From positions 1-20,535 of the forward strand of contig URSF01000038.1 of NCBI GenBank assembly GCA_900550445.1: a DNA stretch of 20,535 nucleotides. The letters are read 5' to 3'. How positions within the stretch are numbered: position 1 is the first letter of the stretch; each line of letters starts with the position of its first letter. Origin of the DNA: an uncultured Rhodospirillaceae bacterium. Lineage in GTDB: Bacteria; Pseudomonadota; Alphaproteobacteria; CAAGCB01; CAG-977. This document shows positions 14,945 through 20,535 of this stretch, piece after piece. The notes under the pieces were generated by a model. It saw only the letters and a list, made by a program, of their open reading frames with translations. It was not told the origin of the DNA and ran no database searches. The translations under genes and the position numbers were made by a program.

Positions 14945-15904
14945 CTATTGCAGGCGCGTCATTTTTAAGAATTTTTCTTCTCTGTCGCGCCGGATTTTAT
15001 CACGGTCCATTTTCAACAGTTCTTTTAAATGTTTGGCGATCACGTCTCCGACGGCGGCGACGGTGGCTTCTTTGGCGCGATGGGCGCCCCCCGTCGGTTC
15101 GGGAATGATTTCGTCGATGACGCCCAGCTCTTTTAAATCATCGGCGGTTAAGTGCAGTGCTTCCGCCGCTTTTTGCGCCTGCGTTCCGTCGCGCCACAAA
15201 ATCGACGCGCAGCCTTCCGGCGAAATGACGGAGTAAATGGAATTGGACAACATCAATAAACGATTAGCCGTCGCCAAAGCGATCGCGCCGCCGGAACCGC
15301 CTTCGCCGATGACGCAGCTGATCAGTGGCACGCGGACGGCAAAGCTTTGGTCAATGCAGGAAGCGATCGCTTCGGCCTGACCGCGTTCTTCGCCTTCCAG
15401 CCCCGGGAAAGCGCCGGCCGTATCGACGAACGTAATAATCGGCAGACCGAATCTGTCCGCCATTTTCATTAAACGAATGACTTTGCGGTATCCTTCGGGT
15501 TTGGCCATGCCGAAACTGTGTTTCAGGCGCGTTTCGATATCATGCCCCTTTTCCTGCCCGATCACCATGACGGAATGGCCCTGAAACCGTCCCAGTCCGC
15601 CGACGATGGCGGCGTCTTCGGCAAACAAACGGTCGCCGGCCAAAGCAATAAAATCCGTAATCAGGCCGTTAATGTAATCCAGACAATGCGGTCGGTTGGG
15701 GTGACGGGCCACCTGTGTTTTCTGCCACGGGGTCAGTTTGGCGTACAGCTGATTGACCTGTTTTTCGACTTTTTTTTGCAAACGGCTGATTTCTTCGGCA
15801 ATGCTGACGCCGTCGTCCGCGCTGCTTAAATGCCGCAGGCCTTCGATTTTGCTTTCCAGTTCGGCGATGGGTTTTTCAAATTCCAGATACTGTTCCTGTT
15901 CCAT
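14945..15904 (-). CDS. accA: Acetyl-CoA carboxylase carboxyltransferase alpha subunit
   Basis: The 319-residue protein is the alpha half of the carboxyltransferase that with AccD moves carboxyl from biotin to acetyl-CoA, making malonyl-CoA for fatty acids. Typical stretches are FEKPIAELESKI (9-20), PWQKTQVARHPNRP (59-72), EKGHDIETR and FGMAKPEGYRK (118-141), DTAGAFPG (161-168) and IGEGGSGGAIAL (199-210). The C-terminal helices end in a basic segment (297-319). The frame stays open to 15964, but AGAGG 5 nt before the ATG at 15904 and the family N terminus support this start. No accD is visible; it must lie elsewhere. Confidence 0.96.
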   Translation of the reverse strand: MEQEQYLEFEKPIAELESKIEGLRHLSSADDGVSIAEEISRLQKKVEKQVNQLYAKLTPWQKTQVARHPNRPHCLDYINGLITDFIALAGDRLFAEDAAIVGGLGRFQGHSVMVIGQEKGHDIETRLKHSFGMAKPEGYRKVIRLMKMADRFGLPIITFVDTAGAFPGLEGEERGQAEAIASCIDQSFAVRVPLISCVIGEGGSGGAIALATANRLLMLSNSIYSVISPEGCASILWRDGTQAQKAAEALHLTADDLKELGVIDEIIPEPTGGAHRAKEATVAAVGDVIAKHLKELLKMDRDKIRRDREEKFLKMTRLQ

Positions 15905-16015
15905 GGTGCCTCTGTTTGTTTTAAAATTTAAAGCTAATCTTCTTATTATCACTTTTGCCGGCATAAGAGAATAAAAATATTCCCCGGTATTTAGAGAAAA
16001 TTTATAAACTCGTTT

Positions 16016-16021
16016 TATAAT
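16016..16021 (+). promoter_or_regulatory. Possible -10 before the Pro/Glu-tailed membrane gene
   Basis: A TATAAT lies in the divergent accA gap. A transcript from it would begin near 16028, leaving a leader of about 40 nt before the GTG at 16068. No clear -35 is seen in the surrounding AT-rich sequence. Confidence 0.3.
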
Positions 16022-16067
16022 TTTTTTTAATTTGTTTATTCGCTTTTCTGCTGAAAGGGATAAAGAC

Positions 16068-17036
16068 GTGGTCGGTTTGATCGTTTTGTTCAGTTTTTCC
16101 GTTGCGGCTTCTTTGCTGTGGCTGGGCGGCGTTTTGTTTTATATTTATGCCAAAATCGGCTTTCCGCAGCTGTTCGGCTTGCCGATGCCCGACGTCGTCA
16201 TGATTGCGGCGACGGCTTTTCTGCCGGTGATCTTTTTATGGCTGGTCGTCGGCCTGCTTTATAACGCCATGACGCTGCATAAACAAGGGCATACGATTAA
16301 CCTGTTGCTGGCGCAGACCCGCCGGTCGGCCGACCATGCCGAAGCAATGGTCCGTACGATGATGGAAACGCAGGTGCAGACGCGCAGCGCGCTGGTGTTG
16401 CATAACGCCGATTTATTTATTAACGAATTAAACGATCTGCTGTCGGATATCGTTGTGCGCCTGGGGTTGATTCAGCCGGCGCATACGGAATTGGTCTGGC
16501 AGCGTGTCGGCGACGGCAACCGGTGGGCGTTTTGTAAAGTGCTGCTGCAAAACGCGGATAATTCGCCGAAGTTTAAAGACGACCTGCAAAATCAGTTGAA
16601 ACGCGACGATATTCTGTCAAACGCGGTACGGACGTTTTGTTACCGCTTTGAACAGATGTTTACAATGCTGGAACGCCACGATATCGAACATTATCTGACC
16701 AAGATTTTTGAAGAAGGATCTTTGGGGCGGGTTTACCTGCGCTTTGTGGAAGCCTGTCGGGAAATAGACAGCCGGCAGGCGGCTTTCGCGCAGTCTGCGG
16801 AACCGGCCGAACCGGAAACTCTGCCCGAACCGGCGGCGGACGAAACATACGCGCCGCCGTATGCTTATGAAGTGCCGCAGTATGATCCCGAAGACCCCGA
16901 ACCTGCCGCGGCGGCGCCGGAATATCCGGATCAGCCGCCCGAAGAGGCGGTTTTGCCGGAAACGGCGGGTCACCCGGAACGCCGTGAAAGCTTTGAATCG
17001 TCTTCTCCGTTCGGATTTTTGCGTCCGACGCGCTGA
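16068..17036 (+). CDS. Two-helix membrane protein with Pro/Glu-rich tail
   Basis: I do not recognise this 322-residue protein. Two strong transmembrane helices lie at about 2-27 and 42-68, followed by a mostly helical cytosolic domain (about 70-240) with LHNADLFINELNDLLSDIV (111-129) and a Cys/Arg-containing region (190-235). Residues 242-300 are low-complexity, rich in Pro, Glu and Ala, and probably disordered. The start is a GTG at 16068 with AAGGGA 7 nt upstream. A TTG at 16032 lacks a ribosome binding site, so I prefer GTG, although the longer form would add a charged N terminus. It diverges from accA and lies 65 nt before the alcohol dehydrogenase gene. Confidence 0.78.
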   Translation: MVGLIVLFSFSVAASLLWLGGVLFYIYAKIGFPQLFGLPMPDVVMIAATAFLPVIFLWLVVGLLYNAMTLHKQGHTINLLLAQTRRSADHAEAMVRTMMETQVQTRSALVLHNADLFINELNDLLSDIVVRLGLIQPAHTELVWQRVGDGNRWAFCKVLLQNADNSPKFKDDLQNQLKRDDILSNAVRTFCYRFEQMFTMLERHDIEHYLTKIFEEGSLGRVYLRFVEACREIDSRQAAFAQSAEPAEPETLPEPAADETYAPPYAYEVPQYDPEDPEPAAAAPEYPDQPPEEAVLPETAGHPERRESFESSSPFGFLRPTR

Positions 17037-17101
17037 TTTTTGCTTTCTTTTTGCCTGAAAAAACGTATAAATAAAGCGTCCTGAAATAAAGGGAGGCGGC
17101 G

Positions 17102-18283
17102 ATGATTGATTTTGATTTTTCGATTCCGACAAAGGTTTTGTTCGGCGTTGGCAAACTTGATGAACTGAAACGCGAAAAACTGCCCGGAAAGCTGGCGCTT
17201 GTGGTTGTTTCCGCAGGGGACGCCATGAAGGAAAAAGGCTATTTGGACCGGGTGCTGCGGGCTTTGAAACACCAGGGCGTTGAATATATGATTTTTGACA
17301 AGATCCGCCCGAATCCGTCCAAAGCGCATGTCATGGAAGCCGCGCAGTTTGCCCGCGATAATTTCTGCGAATTTGTTATCGGCGTCGGCGGCGCCAGCAC
17401 GATCGACGCGGCCAAAGCGATTGCCCTGATGGCGCGTAATCCGGGCGACTTATGGGATTATATCGTGACCGGATCGGGAAAAGGAAAGCCGGTGAAAAAC
17501 GCCGCTCTGCCGATTGTGGCCGTTATGACGACGGCCGGCACGGGCACCGAAGCCGATCCGTGGATGGTGATTACCGACCGGGATTTACAGGAAAAAATAG
17601 GGTTTGGCGTTTCGTCGACTTTTCCCTGCCTGTCGATCGTTGATCCCGAATTAACGCTCAGCGTGCCGCCGTTTTTGACGGCTATTCAGGGATTTGACGC
17701 TTTTTTCCATGCGGCGGAAGGCTTTATTGCCGAAATCGCCACGCCGATCAGCGAAGCGTTTTCTTTGCAGGTGATCCGGCTGATTTTTAAAAACCTGCCG
17801 AAAGCCGTCCGCGACGGTTCGGACATTGAAGCGCGTACGAACATCGCTCTGGCGGGGCTGTTGTCGGGCATGGTGCAGTCAACGTCCAGCTGCACGTCGG
17901 AACATTCCATGGAACACGCGATGACGGCTTTTCACCCCGAACTGCCGCACGGCGCGGGGCTTTTGATGATTTCAGAGGCGTATTTTTCGTTTTTTGCCAA
18001 ATATGTGCCCGACCGCTTTATCAAAATGGCGCATATGATGGGCGAAGTAACCGACGGTCTGCCCGAAGAAGAAAAACCGTATACTTTTGTGCATGCTCTG
18101 CAAAAACTGAAAAAAGAATGCGGCGTTGATCATTTAAAGATGTCGGATTACGGCATTCAGGCCGATGAAATGGAAAAATTGGCCAGAAACGCCCATAAAA
18201 CAATGAGCAATCTGTTCGCAATGGATCGCTATACGCTGTCATTGAAGGAAAATATTGAAATTTTCAAGGCGGCATATCGTTAA
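17102..18283 (+). CDS. Iron-containing alcohol dehydrogenase
   Basis: This 393-residue enzyme belongs to the group III metal-dependent alcohol dehydrogenases. The N-terminal domain holds the nucleotide-binding GVGGASTIDAAKAIA (94-108) and TTAGTGTEAD (143-152). Metal ligands fit the family: Asp199 and His203 (FDAFFH), His268 (SEHSMEH) and His283 (LPHG). It probably interconverts an alcohol and an aldehyde with NAD(P)(H); the substrate cannot be read from sequence. GGGAGG lies 5 nt before the ATG. A TATAAA at 17066-17071 could be a -10, but its -35 is poor. It follows the unknown membrane gene by 65 nt, with no visible terminator between them. Confidence 0.9.
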   Translation: MIDFDFSIPTKVLFGVGKLDELKREKLPGKLALVVVSAGDAMKEKGYLDRVLRALKHQGVEYMIFDKIRPNPSKAHVMEAAQFARDNFCEFVIGVGGASTIDAAKAIALMARNPGDLWDYIVTGSGKGKPVKNAALPIVAVMTTAGTGTEADPWMVITDRDLQEKIGFGVSSTFPCLSIVDPELTLSVPPFLTAIQGFDAFFHAAEGFIAEIATPISEAFSLQVIRLIFKNLPKAVRDGSDIEARTNIALAGLLSGMVQSTSSCTSEHSMEHAMTAFHPELPHGAGLLMISEAYFSFFAKYVPDRFIKMAHMMGEVTDGLPEEEKPYTFVHALQKLKKECGVDHLKMSDYGIQADEMEKLARNAHKTMSNLFAMDRYTLSLKENIEIFKAAYR

Positions 18284-18289
18284 AAATTA

Positions 18290-18319
18290 TTGACATTTTT
18301 TCACTTTTTGGACAAAAAT
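18290..18319 (+). promoter_or_regulatory. Possible pepF promoter
   Basis: A consensus TTGACA (18290-18295) lies 7 nt after the dehydrogenase stop. The best -10 at 18 bp is AAAAAT (18314-18319), a 4/6 match in an AT-rich gap, so the call is tentative. Confidence 0.35.
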
Positions 18320-18349
18320 TGAAAAGATTTTGAAGAAAAGGAGAACGTC

Positions 18350-20227
18350 ATGGCCGAACAACTGCCGAAATGGGATCTCAGCGACCTTTATCCTTCGATG
18401 GATTCGCCCGAATTGAAAAAAGACATGGCGGCCGTTTCCGCGGGGGCTCTGCGCTTTGAAACGCATTATAAAGGAAAACTGGCCGCCGCGGCGCCCGATG
18501 AATTTGGCAAATCCATTGAAGAATACGAGAAATTAAATGAAACGCTGGGGCGGCTGGACGCGTATTCTTATATGATGCATTCGACAAACATGAATGATGC
18601 GGAAATATCGGCGTTCTATCAAAACGTGCAGGAAAAATCAAACGATGTATCCGGTAAAATGCTGTTTTTTGAATTGGAATTAAATTCTCTGACAGACGAT
18701 CAGCTGGCGGAAAAGATGACTTCGCCCGTCGCGCAGAAATACGAACCGTGGGTTAAAAACGTCCGTGCCGCGCGGGATCATATGCTGCCGGAAAATATGG
18801 AAAAGCTGCTGCATGATAAGTCTATGAGCGCGGCGACGGCTTGGAACCGCCTGTTTGACGAAACAATGGCGTCTTTGCGCTTTAACGTCGGCGGCAAAGA
18901 ACTGACCGAACCCGAAGCCATGGCCAAAATGTCCGATCCCGATATGGCGACGCGCCACGAAGCCTGCGCCGAAATCAATCGTGTGATGAAAGAAAACATG
19001 GCGACGTTTTCTCTGATTACCAACACACTGGCCAAAGATAAACAGATCGAAGACGAATGGCGCGGCTATAAACGCCCGATTTCCGCCCGCAACATTGAAA
19101 ATCAGGTGGAAGACGAAGTCGTTGACGCTTTGGTTGATTCGGTTGTGGAAAGCCACGCGGATATTTCCCACCGGTATTATAAAATGAAAGCGGATTGGCT
19201 GGGCGTTGACAAGCTGGATTATTCCGACCGCAACGCGCCGATCCCCGATCTGCCGGAAAAGAAATATTCCTGGGACGAAGCCAAAGAAATTGTTTTGTCA
19301 GCTTATAATGAATTTTCGCCCGAAATGGCGGCCGTCGGCAAAAAGTTTTTTGACAATAACTGGATTGACGTCGCTCCGAAAGAAGGCAAAGAAGGCGGCG
19401 CGTATGCCCACCCGGCCGTTCCGTCGGCGCACCCGTATTTAATGCTGAATTTCATGGGGACGACGAACGACGTCATGACGCTGGCGCACGAACTGGGGCA
19501 CGGCGTGCATCAATATTTGGCGCGCGGACAGGGTATGCTGAAATCCAATACGCCGATTACATTGGCGGAAACGGCGTCGATTTTCGGTGAAATGATGACG
19601 TTCAAATATATGTTGAAACATGAACAGGATCCCAAACAGCGTTTTGCAATGCTGGCGGAAAAAACGGGATCAATGATTAATTCTTCGGTGCGTCAGATCG
19701 CGTTCCACCGCTTTGAAACCGAAGTGCATACCGCGCGCCGTGCGGAAGGCGAATTGTCGCCCGACCGTTTGAACGGGATCTGGACGAAAACGCAGAACGA
19801 AGCGTTGGGGCCTGCGGTAACAAATGATGACAAATCGAACGCAATGTGGTCAACGATTCCGCATTTGATTCATACGCCGTTTTATGTTTACGGGTATGCT
19901 TTCGGCGACTGCCTGGTTAATTCGCTGTATAAAGTGTATGAAGAAGGAAAAGTGGAAGACTTCCCGAAAAAATACATGGACATGCTGGCAAAAGGCGGTT
20001 CGGAACGTCATCAGCAGATGTTAAAGCCGTTCGGTTTGGACGCTTCAAAACCCGATTTTTGGAAAAAAGGGCTGAGTGTGGTTAAAGGTTTTGTCGATGA
20101 ACTGGAAGTCCTGACCGACCAGCTGGGTATGAATAAGAACAAACAGGCCGGAAAAACGACCGGTATGGTTTCAAAATCTGTGGTGCCGGCCGTTGTCAGT
20201 GCGGCAAAAGCCGGCCAGGAACGTTAA
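18350..20227 (+). CDS. pepF: M3 family oligoendopeptidase F
   Basis: The 625-residue zinc peptidase cleaves oligopeptides in the cytosol. The active site is HELGHGVHQ, with His380, catalytic Glu381 and His384, and the third ligand is Glu407 in LAETAS. The mostly helical M3 fold is shown by GYKRPISARN (239-248) and a conserved C-terminal region with YVYGYAFGD (512-520). The last ~30 residues (from about 595) are a Lys/Ala/Val-rich extension with no recognised motif. AAGGAG 6-7 nt before the ATG fixes the start. It has a possible promoter of its own and ends 30 nt before a strong terminator. Confidence 0.94.
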   Translation: MAEQLPKWDLSDLYPSMDSPELKKDMAAVSAGALRFETHYKGKLAAAAPDEFGKSIEEYEKLNETLGRLDAYSYMMHSTNMNDAEISAFYQNVQEKSNDVSGKMLFFELELNSLTDDQLAEKMTSPVAQKYEPWVKNVRAARDHMLPENMEKLLHDKSMSAATAWNRLFDETMASLRFNVGGKELTEPEAMAKMSDPDMATRHEACAEINRVMKENMATFSLITNTLAKDKQIEDEWRGYKRPISARNIENQVEDEVVDALVDSVVESHADISHRYYKMKADWLGVDKLDYSDRNAPIPDLPEKKYSWDEAKEIVLSAYNEFSPEMAAVGKKFFDNNWIDVAPKEGKEGGAYAHPAVPSAHPYLMLNFMGTTNDVMTLAHELGHGVHQYLARGQGMLKSNTPITLAETASIFGEMMTFKYMLKHEQDPKQRFAMLAEKTGSMINSSVRQIAFHRFETEVHTARRAEGELSPDRLNGIWTKTQNEALGPAVTNDDKSNAMWSTIPHLIHTPFYVYGYAFGDCLVNSLYKVYEEGKVEDFPKKYMDMLAKGGSERHQQMLKPFGLDASKPDFWKKGLSVVKGFVDELEVLTDQLGMNKNKQAGKTTGMVSKSVVPAVVSAAKAGQER

Positions 20228-20257
20228 AGCGCCTGTTTATTTCCGGCAATAAAGATT

Positions 20258-20285
20258 AAAGCCCCCGTTTCGGGGGCTTTTTTTT
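20258..20285 (+). terminator. Rho-independent terminator after pepF
   Basis: AAAGCCCCC (20258-20266) pairs with GGGGGCTTT (20272-20280) around a 5-nt loop and runs into a long T-tract (20278-20285). Confidence 0.95.
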
Positions 20286-20438
20286 ATATGCCTTAGATGA
20301 ACTTTTTTTAAAACTTTTTTGAAATATTTGTTAAAAGACGTTTTTCTGAAATGTTAAATTTGGCTGATATCTGCTGTTTTTTTAATTTAAAGCGGCAATT
20401 TTTTTATATTTTCGATATGAACATCAGTCCTTATAGAC

Positions 20439-20467
20439 TTGTTATATAAAAATAAGATGTTTATAAA
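20439..20467 (+). promoter_or_regulatory. Candidate rightward promoter
   Basis: TTGTTA (20439-20444) and TATAAA (20462-20467) have a 17-bp spacer. A second overlapping pair, TTTATA (20460-20465) and TATAAT (20483-20488), also has 17 bp. Both point out of the window. AT-richness raises the chance of false hits. Confidence 0.35.
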
Positions 20468-20470
20468 ATG

Positions 20471-20502
20471 GTAATGATTACGTATAATTGTATTATCGTT
20501 AC
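20471..20502. promoter_or_regulatory. Operator-like palindromes at the right edge
   Basis: GTAAT-G-ATTAC (20471-20481) is a perfect 11-bp palindrome. It is followed by an imperfect dyad, ACGTATAAT then TATTATCGT, that spans the second predicted -10 (20483-20488). The layout would suit a repressor site. Confidence 0.35.
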
Positions 20503-20535
20503 ATAAATGATGTGAATTTTAAAAAAGAAACACTC

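Larger units (their letters stand above)
20286..20535. other. AT-rich right flank, no gene seen
   Basis: No coding frame or RNA is recognised between the pepF terminator and the window end; with the 58 bases that hold the terminator, the gene-free stretch is 308 bases. Composition is strongly AT-rich. It most likely holds the control region of a gene beyond the window. Confidence 0.7.

Noticed and set aside
16032..16067. TTG start for the Pro/Glu-tailed membrane protein
   Set aside because: There is no ribosome binding site before it, while AAGGGA precedes GTG 16068 at 7 nt.
16617..17226. Long minus-strand open frames opposite the Pro/Glu-tailed protein and dehydrogenase start
   Set aside because: Their Arg/Pro-rich translation is what the complement of a Pro/Glu/Ala-rich coding region yields.

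Overview
This looks like a chromosomal, mostly housekeeping stretch of a Gram-negative bacterium, probably an alphaproteobacterium. The sequence evidence is an SlyX homologue, DapE translationally coupled to a pyrimidine-nucleotidase-type HAD protein, an exported small protein, and AccA carried as a separate subunit. That lineage is an inference from gene content; there is no rRNA or tRNA in the window to test it. Coding sequence has moderate GC with AT-rich intergenic regions. I found 20 protein-coding genes and no RNA gene, insertion sequence, prophage or CRISPR array.

Layout. Positions 1-573 are AT-rich and non-coding, with an AT-only dyad and three related GC-rich repeat units next to the 3' end of uup. 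Positions 574-6238 (minus) form a tight operon reading ppk1, pap, uup: polyphosphate kinase, a two-domain PPK2-type polyphosphate:AMP phosphotransferase, and an ABC-F ATPase. A SixA-type histidine phosphatase diverges from it (6393-6998). Its 3' end overlaps a convergent MTA/SAH nucleosidase gene by 4 nt. A deoxycytidylate-deaminase-type gene and a small exported protein follow on the plus strand, ending in a clear terminator at 8645-8673. On the minus strand, 8679-11769 holds an M20 peptidase (PepT-like), a HAD phosphatase and dapE, the last two sharing an ATGA overlap. Then come slyX (+), infA and a TerB-domain gene (-), a cold-shock protein, yajQ and a six-helix membrane protein (+), accA (-), an unrecognised two-helix membrane protein with a Pro/Glu-rich tail, an iron-type alcohol dehydrogenase and an M3 oligoendopeptidase (+). 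The last ~250 bases are AT-rich and look like the promoter region of a gene beyond the window.

How the genes fit together. The clearest functional unit is the polyphosphate locus. PPK1 makes polyphosphate from ATP through a phospho-histidine. PAP spends polyphosphate to turn AMP into ADP. A phosphohistidine-phosphatase-type protein is encoded divergently beside them. All three carry Lys-rich low-complexity segments, which suggests polyphosphate binding or modification. The other genes serve translation (infA), lysine/peptidoglycan precursor supply (dapE), fatty-acid synthesis (accA), nucleotide and methylthioadenosine salvage, and peptide turnover.

I did not see a strong candidate for a wholly new system. 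The more unusual items are the polyphosphate/SixA arrangement, a terminator-like hairpin lying inside the mtnN coding region, a hairpin that would cover the ribosome binding site of the HAD gene, an inverted repeat over the dCMP deaminase promoter, and nested stems between csp and yajQ.
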